DNA of 64,000 bases from Myxococcales bacterium (lineage in GTDB: Bacteria; Myxococcota_A; Bradymonadia; UBA7976; UBA1532). Where the stretch lies: positions 15,267-79,266 of the forward strand of contig JACKDN010000035.1 of the NCBI GenBank assembly GCA_020633465.1. The letters run 5' to 3'. Position numbers and translations under genes: made by a program. Positions 1-10,296 of the stretch are shown piece by piece. The notes beneath the pieces were generated by a model that worked only from the letters and a program-made list of their open reading frames with translations, was not told the origin of the DNA and searched no databases. How positions within the stretch are numbered: position 1 is the first letter of the stretch; every line of letters begins with the position of its first letter.

Positions 1-1390
1 CGCGCTCGGTCCACACGCGGCGCAGGCGCGCGGCGGCGACCATCAGCTGGACGACCGCGTCGGCGTCCTCGGCGCTGTCGTAGGTGTAGTACACGCGCTC
101 GCCGGTCCAGGGCGCGCGGTGCGCGTCGACGGCGCGGAAGCTGACGCCGCCCGAGACGCCCATGTAGTACATCAGCGTCGCGTTCACGAGCGGGCCGTCG
201 ACGTAAATGGTGTGATGCGTGTGCGGCGCGGGCAGCTTGAAGGTGTCGCCGCCGGGCAGCGCGATGCCGGTGTCGAGCCAGACCGGCGCGGCGACGGCCA
301 TGCCCTTGTAGTACAGGCCCAGGAAGTCGGCGTAGTAGCGGCTGTTCTCGACGCGCACGTGGTGGCCGGCGTCGATGAGCGCGACGAAGACGTCCTCGAC
401 CGACTGGTAGCGCGTGCCGTCGGGGCCGACGACCTCGCTGCCGTTGTCCAGCGCCAGGTTGTTCAGCACGTCGGCGAAGTCCTGGGCGCGCTTCAGGTTG
501 CAGTCGCTGCGGGTGTAGTCGCTGCGGCTGCCGGTCTCGAGCTGGGGCAGCGAGGGGTGCACCGGCTTCAGCGCGGCGCGCGCGGGCGTGCAACCGCGGG
601 TGAGCAGCTCGTCGAGCTGGAAGGTGACCGGCTGGGGCGCGGGCGCCTCGTGGTCGGGGCGCTCGAGCAGCGCCTGCGCGGTGCCGGCGGCCGCGAGGGG
701 CAGCACCGGGAAGGGCCCCGTGGCGCCCTCGAGCGCGGCGCGCACCTGCTGGTCGACGGCCGCGGCGCTGTCGAGCTCGCCGAAGAACGTGGCGATGCCG
801 GTGCTCACCAGGTCGGCGAAGGCCGCGTCGCCCACGTCCTGCTTCAGCTGCACCAGCATCTGATCGAGCGGGATCATCGGCTGGCTGCAGCCCTCGAGGC
901 AGGTGACGGTGAGCCGCACCTGGCCGGTCGTCGGCTGGTCCTGGTAGGTCAGGCCGTAGGTCGAGACGACGATGCGCACGGCGCCGTAGACGTCGACGGT
1001 CACCTCGAGGGCGCTGTCGAACGTGTCCGGGTTCGCGTCGTCGTTGTACGCCACGACCGCGTCGGCGTCGCCGGGCAGCGGGCCGTGCACGCTGACGAAG
1101 GGATCGACGCTGTCGTCGGGCGACGTGGCCTCGATGCGCAGCTTCGTGCCGCCCCAGGTCGACACCCGGAACTCGGCCGGGCGGCCCTCGAGCGCGACGT
1201 CGATCGCGCCGGGCGCCAGCGGGCCCTTCATCGCCGGCGCGAGCGCCCCGTCGGCCTTGCCGGCGAGGTCGGGCGCGCCCGTCTGCTTGGCGTCGTTCCC
1301 CGGCGCGCCGCCCGCCCCGTCGTCACCGGCGCCGCCCCCGTCGTCGCAGCCGACCACCATCAACGCCGCCAGCCACCATGCCTTGCGCAT
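1..1390 (-). CDS. Lipoprotein with PPC-like domain; 3' end lies outside the window
   Basis: The ATG at 1390 is preceded by GGAGGTGAG. The first 15 residues form a lipoprotein signal ending in V-V-G-C, followed by an Asp/Gly linker, so the protein should be lipid-anchored in the envelope. Residues of about 45-130 read like the beta-sandwich of bacterial pre-peptidase C-terminal (PPC) domains, with 'RIEATSPDD' and 'DPFVSVHGP'. The remainder (at least 463 residues in all) is unrecognised; it carries a His cluster (HTHHT) near residue 392. It lies 42 bases downstream of the MMPL transporter gene on the same strand and is probably co-transcribed with it. The true C-terminus is not visible. The envelope location is a firm inference; the function is unknown. 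Confidence 0.8.
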   Translation of the reverse strand, partial: MRKAWWLAALMVVGCDDGGGAGDDGAGGAPGNDAKQTGAPDLAGKADGALAPAMKGPLAPGAIDVALEGRPAEFRVSTWGGTKLRIEATSPDDSVDPFVSVHGPLPGDADAVVAYNDDANPDTFDSALEVTVDVYGAVRIVVSTYGLTYQDQPTTGQVRLTVTCLEGCSQPMIPLDQMLVQLKQDVGDAAFADLVSTGIATFFGELDSAAAVDQQVRAALEGATGPFPVLPLAAAGTAQALLERPDHEAPAPQPVTFQLDELLTRGCTPARAALKPVHPSLPQLETGSRSDYTRSDCNLKRAQDFADVLNNLALDNGSEVVGPDGTRYQSVEDVFVALIDAGHHVRVENSRYYADFLGLYYKGMAVAAPVWLDTGIALPGGDTFKLPAPHTHHTIYVDGPLVNATLMYYMGVSGGVSFRAVDAHRAPWTGERVYYTYDSAEDADAVVQLMVAAARLRRVWTER

Positions 1391-1432
1391 CGCTCACCTC
1401 CCCATCGTCGCGGCGCAGGATAGCGCACCCGA

Positions 1433-3712
1433 CTACGCCCGCCACCGAATCCAGCCCAGCCGCACCAACGCCGGCACCAGCAGCAGGTCGGCCACCAGCG
1501 CCACCACCAGCGTGAAGGGCAGCAGCGTGCCGATGATCGACGTCGAGTAGTAGCCGCTGAGCGCCATGGGCGCGAAGCCCAGGCCCAGGATGAGCGTGGT
1601 CATCACGATGGGCGCGCCGGCGAACCGGAAGGTGCGCTCGACCGCCGCCTCGATGTCGTCGCCGCGCGCCACCTCGAGCCGCAGCCGGCTGAGGAAGTGC
1701 ACGGTGTCGTCGACGCCGATGCCGATGGCGATCATCGCGATGGGCAGGGTGTCGCTGTCGACGCGGTCGTACAGGAAGCCGACCAGGCCGCCCAGCGCCA
1801 ACAGGGGCAGCAGGTTGGGCACCATCGACCACAGGCCCACGCGCGCCGAGCGCAGGCCCAGGCCCATGATCAGCGCGATGATCAGCGACGAGAACAAGAG
1901 CCCGATCTCCTGCCCGCGCAGGATGGACGCCAGCCAGTCGCCGAAGAGGTGCGACAGGCTGCTGACCTCGACGGTGGCGCGGTCGCCCAGGGCCGCGCGG
2001 GCGTCGTCGCGCACGGCCTCGGCGGCCCGCGCGACGGCGCGGAACGCGTTGTCTTCCACCTGTAGCACCATGCGCATGCGCTGGCCGTCCGCGTCGATCA
2101 GCCGGTCGACGCCGCCGCCGCCGGCCATCTCGAACAGCAACAGGTACTGCGCCACCATCGGGCTGGAGGTGGGCAGCGGACCGACGCTGTCGTCGCCCGC
2201 GTTGAAGGCGCGGTGGATGCGGCCCAGCAGGTCGACGATCGAGCGCGCGACGCCGATCTCGGGCCGCTGCTCGGCGCGGCGCTCCACCCCCTCGAGCGCC
2301 GCGAGCACCTCGGGGTCGCGCAGGCCGCCCGGCGTCTTCGCCTCGATGAACAGATCCACCGGCTGCGTGCCGCGGAAGGAGCGTTCGAAGAAGCGCGCCG
2401 CGACGCTGATCGGGTGGTCGGCCTCGAAGCGCTCGGAGAACGACGTGTCGATCTCGACGCGCGCCAGGCCCCAGGCCGCGACCGCCGCGAGGACCACGAA
2501 GCCCGCCACGACGGCGCGCGGCCGACCCATCGCGAGCCGCCGGGACGCGTCGACCAGGCCGTCGACCACGCGCAGGCCGCGGCGCCCGTGGTCGGCCGGG
2601 CGCGGGGTCGGCATCAACGAGAACAGGACGGGCGCCAGCGTCAACGCCAGCCCCAGCGCCACCGCGACGCCGGTGCCCAGCACCAGGCCCAGCTGCCGGA
2701 ACACGGGCGTCGGCACGAACACCATCGCCGCGAAGCCGAAGAACGTGGTCACCGACGTCAGGAAGCAGGCCAGCCCCACCTCGCCGCCGGCCTCGAGGAT
2801 GGCCTCCTTCTTGGGTCGCCCGTCCGTCACGAGCGTCAGGTAGGCGCTGCACAGGTGCACGACGTCGCTGAAGGCGATGACCATGATGACCGCCGGCACC
2901 ATGGACAGCATGATGTTGACCTCGCGGTCGAGCAGGATGGCGAAGGCCATCGTCCACAGCGTCGCCAGCGCGGCGACGGCGCCGGTGACCGCGACCGGCC
3001 ACAGGCGGCGGAAGAGCAGAAAGACCACCGCCAGCAGCACCGCGACGACCACCGGCGTGAGCGTCATCAGCGTTCGGGTGGCGAGGTCGACGCAGGCGGC
3101 GAGGCTGGCGACGCGGCCGAACAGGTGCACCCGCTCGGGCGCGAAGCCGGCGCCGAGGGCCGCCTGCCGGATGGTCTCGATGGTGGCGGGCACCGTCTCG
3201 GCCTTGCGATCGGGATCGGCCACCAGCTCGACCAGCAACACGACGGCCCGCCCGTCCCGACCGATGAGCATGCCGCGGTAGAGGGGATCGTCCAGCACGC
3301 GGCGCCGCGCCTCGGCCGCCCCCTCGGGGCCCTGGGCCACCAGCTCGCCGACCTCGTCGACCTCGAGCACGCCGGGCCGGCCCTTCACCAGGCCCAGGCG
3401 CCCCGGTGACTCGACGTGGTTGACCTCTTCGAGCGCCTCGATGGCCTGCGTCGCGGCCTCGACCTTCTCCATCGTCGCGGCGTCGAAGGCGTCCTCGACC
3501 TCGACGCCCACGAGCACCACCTCGTCGCTGGCGAACACGCGCGTGCGCTCGAGGTAGGCCGCGTAGGCGGGGCTGTCGCCGAAGAACAGCTTGCGCGCCG
3601 ACGAGGCGATGACCGCGCGCTGCAGCACCAACAGGCTGAGCACCGAGATCACGGCCAGGGCGACGAGCACCGCGACGCGGTGGCGGACGACGAGGGCGAC
3701 GTAGCGGCGCAT
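1433..3712 (-). CDS. MMPL/RND-superfamily transporter
   Basis: A 759-residue inner-membrane transporter built as two repeats. Each half has one N-terminal helix, a large periplasmic loop and a block of about five helices. The first half has the helix block around 'VVVAVLLAVVFLLFRRL' with the acidic 'IAFSDVVHL'. The second half carries 'GIGVDDTVHF', the equivalent charged site used for proton coupling in this superfamily. Predicted exporters of this type move lipids or hydrophobic compounds; the substrate cannot be told from sequence. The ATG at 3712 was chosen because residue 1 directly precedes the first membrane helix (MRRYVALVVRH). The reading frame stays open upstream only as antisense of the cytochrome gene. 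The downstream lipoprotein gene is 42 bases away and may be an accessory. Confidence 0.88.
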   Translation of the reverse strand: MRRYVALVVRHRVAVLVALAVISVLSLLVLQRAVIASSARKLFFGDSPAYAAYLERTRVFASDEVVLVGVEVEDAFDAATMEKVEAATQAIEALEEVNHVESPGRLGLVKGRPGVLEVDEVGELVAQGPEGAAEARRRVLDDPLYRGMLIGRDGRAVVLLVELVADPDRKAETVPATIETIRQAALGAGFAPERVHLFGRVASLAACVDLATRTLMTLTPVVVAVLLAVVFLLFRRLWPVAVTGAVAALATLWTMAFAILLDREVNIMLSMVPAVIMVIAFSDVVHLCSAYLTLVTDGRPKKEAILEAGGEVGLACFLTSVTTFFGFAAMVFVPTPVFRQLGLVLGTGVAVALGLALTLAPVLFSLMPTPRPADHGRRGLRVVDGLVDASRRLAMGRPRAVVAGFVVLAAVAAWGLARVEIDTSFSERFEADHPISVAARFFERSFRGTQPVDLFIEAKTPGGLRDPEVLAALEGVERRAEQRPEIGVARSIVDLLGRIHRAFNAGDDSVGPLPTSSPMVAQYLLLFEMAGGGGVDRLIDADGQRMRMVLQVEDNAFRAVARAAEAVRDDARAALGDRATVEVSSLSHLFGDWLASILRGQEIGLLFSSLIIALIMGLGLRSARVGLWSMVPNLLPLLALGGLVGFLYDRVDSDTLPIAMIAIGIGVDDTVHFLSRLRLEVARGDDIEAAVERTFRFAGAPIVMTTLILGLGFAPMALSGYYSTSIIGTLLPFTLVVALVADLLLVPALVRLGWIRWRA

Positions 3713-3761
3713 CGGGCGAGCAGACTCGGTCGGGCGCGGGCCGTCAAGGGGCGCGGGAGCG

Positions 3762-3790
3762 TTGAGCGGACGCGGGGCCGCCCGTATGCT
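3762..3790 (+). promoter_or_regulatory. Probable sigma-70 type promoter
   Basis: TTGAGC at 3762-3767 and TATGCT at 3785-3790 are separated by 17 bases. They lie 30 bases upstream of the GTG start of the cytochrome c-NnrU gene, in the 108-base gap between divergent genes. Spacing and both hexamers fit a housekeeping promoter for the plus-strand gene. No experiment supports it. Confidence 0.5.
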
Positions 3791-3820
3791 GCCGCGACTT
3801 CGTGATCCGCGGGGGTCTTC

Positions 3821-4867
3821 GTGCTTCGGGCGCTGACGCTGTTGTCGCTGGTGGTGCTGTCGGTCGCGTGGGGCGGGCCGGCGGCGGCCGATCCCCTGCG
3901 GACGCACGGCTGCGTGGCGTGCCACACGACCGACGGCGCCGCGGGCCCGGGGCCCACCTTCCGTGGCGTCTGGGGCACCGATCGCACGGTCACCACCGAC
4001 GGCGCGACCCACCGGGTGACCTTCGACCGGGCGTACCTCGAGCGCAGCCTGCGCGCACCCAACGACGACGTGCTCGAAGGCTACCCGCCCGGGCTGATGC
4101 CCGCGTTCGACCTGGCCGCCGACCAGATCGACGCCCTCGCCGCCGCCCTCGAGGCCCTCGCGCCCCCTGCCGAGCCGCCGCCCAGCGGGCCGCTGTGGCC
4201 GATGTGGGCGGGGGCCTTCCTGTTCGTCTTCGGCCACCTGCTGCTGTCGAGCGGCGCCGTGCGGCCGGCCCTCGTCGCGCGGCTGGGCGAGCGCCCCTTC
4301 CAGGGCCTGTACGCGCTGATCACCGGCGCCGGCCTCGTCTGGATGCTCGTTGCGTGGTCCGACGCCCCCTACGTGCACCTCTGGGACGCCCACCCCTGGA
4401 CCCGCTGGCTGCCCTTCCTGGCGATGCCCGTCGTCATGGTGGGGCTCGTCCTGGGCTACACCACGCCCAGCCCGACCGCGGCGGGCGGCGAGGGCGCGCT
4501 CGACCAGCCGCCGCGCGGCGTGCTGGCCATCACCCGCCACCCGGCCAACCTGTCCGTCGTCGCCTGGGCGCTGGTGCACGTACCGCCCAACGGCGATCTG
4601 GCCGCCGTGATCGTCTTCGGCAGCGTCGCCCTGCTGGGCATCCTGGGCACCTGGCACATCGAGCGCCGGCGCCTGCGCGCGCACGGGGACGCGTGGCGCG
4701 CCTTCGCGGCGAAGACGTCGATCGTCCCCTTCCTGGCCATCGCGCAGGGCCGGGCCCGCCTGCGCCTCGGACAGCTGGGGCTGGGCCGGGTGGTCGCGGG
4801 TCTCGTGCTGTGGTTCGCCTTCTTCGCCCTGCACGGCTGGCTGTTCGGCGCCTCGCCCCAGCCCTGA
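3821..4867 (+). CDS. Cytochrome c / NnrU-family membrane protein fusion
   Basis: A 348-residue protein starting at GTG 3821. A signal peptide (residues 1-23) precedes a small class I cytochrome c domain: the haem-binding CVACH is at residues 31-35 and the likely axial Met is M93 in 'GLMPAF'. A short proline linker then leads to a multi-helix membrane domain (about residues 125-345). This domain has the NnrU look: 'FGHLLLSSGAVRP', 'ITRHPANLSVVAWALVH' and 'GTWHIERRR'. NnrU relatives occur near nitrogen-oxide reductases, and the plant relative Z-ISO binds haem b. A covalent c-type haem next to an NnrU core suggests electron delivery to a membrane haem enzyme; that is inference. No denitrification gene is nearby. 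Confidence 0.85.
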   Translation: MLRALTLLSLVVLSVAWGGPAAADPLRTHGCVACHTTDGAAGPGPTFRGVWGTDRTVTTDGATHRVTFDRAYLERSLRAPNDDVLEGYPPGLMPAFDLAADQIDALAAALEALAPPAEPPPSGPLWPMWAGAFLFVFGHLLLSSGAVRPALVARLGERPFQGLYALITGAGLVWMLVAWSDAPYVHLWDAHPWTRWLPFLAMPVVMVGLVLGYTTPSPTAAGGEGALDQPPRGVLAITRHPANLSVVAWALVHVPPNGDLAAVIVFGSVALLGILGTWHIERRRLRAHGDAWRAFAAKTSIVPFLAIAQGRARLRLGQLGLGRVVAGLVLWFAFFALHGWLFGASPQP

Positions 4868-4962
4868 CGGCCTCTGGCGCCGCCGCGCCGGACCCCCTTC
4901 CGCCCGCCGTGGCGCGGTGCTACCACTGCGGGGTTCGACCGCCGCCGCAAGGGAGCACGCGC

Positions 4963-6279
4963 ATGAACAGCAGGGAGATCATCGAGGGCTGCAAGGACCA
5001 CACGATGTGGTCGTGGGCCAAGGGCAACGACGTCAGCCCGCTGCCCATCGCCCGCGCCGAGGGCATCTACATGTACACGCCCGAGGGCGAGCGCATCATC
5101 GACTTCAACAGTCAGCTGATGAGCGTGAACATCGGCCACGGGCACCCGAAGGTGCGCGCCGCGATGAAGCGGCAGATCGACGAGCTCTTGTACGTCTACC
5201 CCGGCGCCGCCACCGCGCCCCGGGCGCGCCTGGCCAAGCGGCTGGCCGCGATGCTGCCCGGCGACCTCGACACCTGCTTCTTCACGCTCGGCGGCGCCGA
5301 GGCCAACGAGAACGCCATCAAGGCGGCGCGCCTCTACACCGGCCGCCACAAGATCCTCAGCCGCTATCGCAGCTATCACGGCGCCACCAACGCGTGCATG
5401 CAGCTCACCGGCGATCCCCGCCGCCTGTTCAACGAGCCGGGCATGCCGGGCGTCGTGCGGGTGATGGATCCGCAGCCCTACGACTACAGCTTCGGCGCCA
5501 CCGACGCCGAGCGCGTGGCGAACAACCTGCGTTACCTCGAGGAGATCATCACCTACGAGGGCCCCCAGACCATCGCCGCGATGTTCATCGAGACGGTCAC
5601 CGGCACCAACGGCATCCTGCCGCCGCCCGAGGGCTACCTGCCCGCGCTGAAGGCGCTGCTCGAGAAGTACGGCATCCTGCTGGTGTGCGACGAGGTCATG
5701 TGCGGCTTCGGGCGCACGGGCAAGATGTTCGCCGTCGAGCATTACGGGGTGGTGCCCGACATCATCACGCTGGCCAAGGGGCTGACCAGCAGCTACGCGC
5801 CGCTGGGCTGCATGGCCGTGCGCGCGCCCATCGCGAAGCACTTCGCCGAGAACGTCTTCTGGGGCGGGCTGACCTACAACGCCCACTGCCTCGGCCTGGC
5901 CACCGCCGAGGCCGTGCTGGACGTGATGGAGGAAGAGAAGCTGGTCGAGCGGGCGGCCCGGATGGGCGAGGTGATGCACGGCCACATGGCCCGCCTGAAG
6001 GCGAAGCACCCGTGCGTGCGCACCCACCGCAACCTGGGGCTGTTCGGCATCGTCAAGCTGCAGGACCGGGACGGCAACCGCATCGCGCCCTACAACGGCA
6101 CCCACCCGGCGATGGCGGCGCTGGCGAAGCACTTCCGCGACAACGGGCTGTTCACGTTCGTGCGCTGGGACGGCTTCATGTGCAACCCGCCGCTGATCAT
6201 CGACGAGGCGCAGATGGCCGAGGCGTTCGAGATCATCGATCGCGGCCTGACGCTGGTGGATCAGCTCGTCGGCGGCTGA
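4963..6279 (+). CDS. Class III PLP-dependent aminotransferase
   Basis: A 438-residue cytosolic enzyme of the omega-aminotransferase group. Visible hallmarks are 'DFNSQLMSVNIGHGHP' near the N-terminus, 'GGAEANENAIKAAR' for cofactor phosphate binding, 'VCDEVMCGFGRTG' with the Asp that contacts the pyridine nitrogen, and Lys272 in 'LAKGLTSSYAPLG' as the Schiff-base lysine. The nearest described activities are taurine- or beta-alanine-pyruvate aminotransferases; the amino donor cannot be fixed from sequence. The ATG at 4963 follows AAGGGAG. The gene sits 95 bases after the cytochrome gene and its stop directly abuts the convergent TerB-like gene, so it is probably a single-gene unit. Confidence 0.9.
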   Translation: MNSREIIEGCKDHTMWSWAKGNDVSPLPIARAEGIYMYTPEGERIIDFNSQLMSVNIGHGHPKVRAAMKRQIDELLYVYPGAATAPRARLAKRLAAMLPGDLDTCFFTLGGAEANENAIKAARLYTGRHKILSRYRSYHGATNACMQLTGDPRRLFNEPGMPGVVRVMDPQPYDYSFGATDAERVANNLRYLEEIITYEGPQTIAAMFIETVTGTNGILPPPEGYLPALKALLEKYGILLVCDEVMCGFGRTGKMFAVEHYGVVPDIITLAKGLTSSYAPLGCMAVRAPIAKHFAENVFWGGLTYNAHCLGLATAEAVLDVMEEEKLVERAARMGEVMHGHMARLKAKHPCVRTHRNLGLFGIVKLQDRDGNRIAPYNGTHPAMAALAKHFRDNGLFTFVRWDGFMCNPPLIIDEAQMAEAFEIIDRGLTLVDQLVGG

Positions 6280-6603
6280 TCAGTCGTGGATGTCGTCCAG
6301 CCCCAGCTGGGCGGCCAGGCGGCGCAGCGCCACCATCTCGGCGTCGGCCAGCACGCCGTCGACGGCCACCATCTCGCGCGCGGCGGCCATCGTCAGGTGC
6401 GGCTTCTGGCGCAGGATCGCCAGATCGGGCTCGGGCAGGCCGCCGTGGGACTCGAGCAGGTTCTTCAGCTGCTCGATGGCGCGCTCGCCGACCCCGGCCG
6501 CGCGGCCCGCCGCGGCGATCTGCGCGACCTCGACCGGCTCGACCACGCCGTCGGCCGCCGCCAGCCGAGCCAACAACTTCAGCACCTCGATCTCGTAGGG
6601 CAC
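6280..6603 (-). CDS. TerB-like domain protein
   Basis: A 107-residue all-helical protein translated from GTG 6603, with GGGGAGG upstream. It shows the pattern of TerB/TerB-like folds: 'LLARLAAADGVVEPVEVAQI' and later 'EMVAVDGVLADAEMVALRRLAAQLG'. The acidic 'ADGVVEPVE' and 'VDGVLADAE' loops repeat, as is typical of these two-fold metal-binding helical domains. TerB-like domains occur in tellurite-resistance and stress systems but also widely in proteins of unknown role. It follows the PQQ-type dehydrogenase gene by 34 bases on the same strand, so the two are likely co-transcribed. No other ter gene is present. Confidence 0.8.
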   Translation of the reverse strand: MPYEIEVLKLLARLAAADGVVEPVEVAQIAAAGRAAGVGERAIEQLKNLLESHGGLPEPDLAILRQKPHLTMAAAREMVAVDGVLADAEMVALRRLAAQLGLDDIHD

Positions 6604-6637
6604 GCTCGCCTCCCCACCTTCGTCCGCGCGACCGATT

Positions 6638-7900
<1,263 letters not shown>

Positions 7901-8073
7901 GTGCACCTCCTTCACCGTGGGCCCGCGCCGTGAAGCCGGCGCACGCACACTCCGAGCCGTCGCGGCACGGATGCTCCACCGTCCCGGAGCGTTCCGCGTG
8001 ACGTTCCCGTGAACTCGACCCGAGCGATGCGCCGCGGGCCGCCTGGGGCCGCGCCGCGGGCGCCGACACCACT

Positions 8074-8089
8074 ATGACACACGTGTCAT
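8074..8089. promoter_or_regulatory. Inverted repeat, candidate operator
   Basis: ATGACAC and GTGTCAT are perfect 7-base arms with a 2-base spacer. The site lies in the gap between the divergent sugar dehydrogenase and VIT/VWA genes. The size and symmetry suit a dimeric repressor, for example of the TetR or GntR kind. No regulator gene is adjacent, so the binding protein is unknown. Confidence 0.45.
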
Positions 8090-8176
8090 GGCACATCCGT
8101 TGCTCCCGTGGCCGGCCGAACCGCGGGCGGCGCCGGCGTCCTTGCCGGCCCGCCCCGACCACCAGAGGAGGAACCC

Positions 8177-10294
8177 ATGGCATCGACACGAGCCCCGCGG
8201 CGCGCCGCGGGACGACGGGCGCTCTGCGCCCTCGCGACCTGCGCCCTCGCGACCCTGGCGCTGACGCTGCTCGCCGGCGCGGCCCACGCCGGCAGCTACG
8301 CCGCCCTGGACGAGGCCCCGGCGGGCGGCGGCGAGCTGCGCCTGGCCACGCCGGGCACCCACGTCGATCCCGAGGGGCGGCCGATCATCGGGTTCCCCCT
8401 GCAGGCCACCTTCGTGGACGTGCGCATCGAGGGACCGATGGCGCAGGTGACCGTCGAGCAGACCTTCGAGAACCCGTTCGAGGGCCCCATCGAGGCCGTC
8501 TACGTCTTCCCGATGGACGACGACGCCGCCGTCCACGCGTACAGCTTCCGCATCGGCGAGCGCGAGGTGGTGGGACGCATCGAAGAGCGCGACGCCGCCC
8601 GCCGACAGTACGAGGACGCCCGCGACGCCGGGCAGACCGCGGGGCTGCTCGAGCAGGCCAAGCCCAACGTCTTCGTGCACTCGCTGGCCAACATCGCGCC
8701 CGGCGAGGCCATCACGGTGCGCTTCGAGTACGTGGTGCTGTTGGACTACCGGCACGAGTCGGGCTACGGCTTCCACTTCCCGATGACCATCAGCCCGCGC
8801 TACGTGTCGCCGGACGCGCTGACGCCGAACACCGTGGGCGGGGGCGGCGGCGCGCCCGGCGCCATCACGGTGCCCTACGTCGACGAGGGGCTGGCCGAGG
8901 TCGAGATCGTGGTGCGCGCCGACGCGGGCGTGCCGCTGCGCGGCGTCGAGAGCAGCAGCCACGCCATCGACGTCGAGGCCGACGACACGCGGGCGCGGGT
9001 GACGCTGAGCGAGGTGACCACCGCGCCCGACCGGGACTTCGTGCTGAACCTGCGCACCGCCGGCGACCAGACCCTGCTGGCCGCGCTGACCCACCGGGAC
9101 AGCGAGCTGGGCGGCTACTTCGCGCTGATGGTGCAGCCCAAGCTGCAGTACGCCGACGGCGACGTCACGCCGCGCGAGGTGGTGGTGTTGATCGACGTCT
9201 CCGGCTCGATGAGCGGGGCGCCCATCGACCGGGCGCGGCAGGTGGCCGAGGGCCTGCTGACCAGCCTGCGGCCGGCCGATCACTTCAACGTCGTGACCTT
9301 CGCCAGCGGCACCGACCGCTTCTCGAGCCGGCCGGTGCAGGCCGATCCCCAGCGCGTGCGCGACGCCGTGCAGTTCGTGCGCGCCCTGACCGCGGGGGGC
9401 GGCACCGAGCTCGACGACGGGCTGCGCGAGGCCCTGTACGGTCGCCCCGCCGACGAGCGCGTGCGCCAGGTGTTCCTGCTGACCGACGGCGGCATCGGCT
9501 ACGAAGAGGACGTGCTGGCGCTGGCGCAGGGCGCGGTGGGCGACGACGGGGGCGTCAACCGGGTGTTCCCGGTGGGCATCGGCGACGCGCCCAACCGGTA
9601 TCTGCTGGATCGGCTGGCCGAGCAGGCCCGTGGCTTCGCTTCGTATCTCGACCTGCGAGGGTCGGCGAGCGACACCGTCGACCTGCTGGCGCGGCGCACC
9701 GCCTACCCTTACCTGACCGACCTGACCATCGACTGGGGTGGGCTGCCGGTGGAGGATCTGACCCCCACCCGCCTGCCCGACGTGTACGCCGGCATGCCGG
9801 TGGTCGTCAGCGGGCGCTTCGATCAGCCGGGCGAGGGCGAGGTGGTGCTGCGCGGGCGCCGCGGGCGCCGCACCTTCGAGCTGCCCCTGCAGCTGACGCT
9901 GCCCGCCGCCGAGGATCGACCCGCGGTGGCCTACCTGTGGGCCCGCCAGCGCATCCGCGCCCTGCTGGCCCAGCAATACGGCGGCGAGACGACGGCCGTG
10001 CGCGACGAGGTCACGCGCCTGGGTCTGCGCTTCGGGCTGGTCACGCCCTACACGTCCTACGTGGCGGTCGACGAGAGCCGGACCGTGGAAGGCACGCCGC
10101 AGACCGTCGGTCAGCCGAACGCGACGCCCTCGGGCTACGGCGGTGGTCGGGTCAGCGGCGGCTACGGCGGCGGCAGCTCGGGCGGCGGGTCGTACGGCGA
10201 CAGCGTGGGCGGCGACCTCGACGCGCCCACGCTGGCGCTGATGCTCTTCGCCGCGGTGGCGCTGCTTCGCCGCCGCCGCCGGGGCGAGGTCTGA
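8177..10294 (+). CDS. VIT and VWA domain surface protein with GlyGly-CTERM-like tail
   Basis: A 705-residue exported protein; the ATG at 8177 follows GAGGAGGAA. After a signal peptide ending A-H-A-G comes a VIT domain (about residues 60-190: 'QVTVEQTFENPFEGPIEAVYVFP', 'RRQYEDARDAGQTAGLLEQ'). A von Willebrand A domain follows, with the metal site 'LIDVSGSMSG' near residue 340. The C-terminus is a Gly/Ser-rich stretch, then Gly-Gly, a hydrophobic helix and five arginines. That is the layout of GlyGly-CTERM sorting signals cut by rhombosortase. The next gene, two bases on, is a rhombosortase, so this is probably its substrate. The domain order resembles marine proteobacterial sortase-target and inter-alpha-inhibitor-like proteins; the binding partner is unknown. 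Confidence 0.88.
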   Translation: MASTRAPRRAAGRRALCALATCALATLALTLLAGAAHAGSYAALDEAPAGGGELRLATPGTHVDPEGRPIIGFPLQATFVDVRIEGPMAQVTVEQTFENPFEGPIEAVYVFPMDDDAAVHAYSFRIGEREVVGRIEERDAARRQYEDARDAGQTAGLLEQAKPNVFVHSLANIAPGEAITVRFEYVVLLDYRHESGYGFHFPMTISPRYVSPDALTPNTVGGGGGAPGAITVPYVDEGLAEVEIVVRADAGVPLRGVESSSHAIDVEADDTRARVTLSEVTTAPDRDFVLNLRTAGDQTLLAALTHRDSELGGYFALMVQPKLQYADGDVTPREVVVLIDVSGSMSGAPIDRARQVAEGLLTSLRPADHFNVVTFASGTDRFSSRPVQADPQRVRDAVQFVRALTAGGGTELDDGLREALYGRPADERVRQVFLLTDGGIGYEEDVLALAQGAVGDDGGVNRVFPVGIGDAPNRYLLDRLAEQARGFASYLDLRGSASDTVDLLARRTAYPYLTDLTIDWGGLPVEDLTPTRLPDVYAGMPVVVSGRFDQPGEGEVVLRGRRGRRTFELPLQLTLPAAEDRPAVAYLWARQRIRALLAQQYGGETTAVRDEVTRLGLRFGLVTPYTSYVAVDESRTVEGTPQTVGQPNATPSGYGGGRVSGGYGGGSSGGGSYGDSVGGDLDAPTLALMLFAAVALLRRRRRGEV

Positions 10295-10296
10295 CG

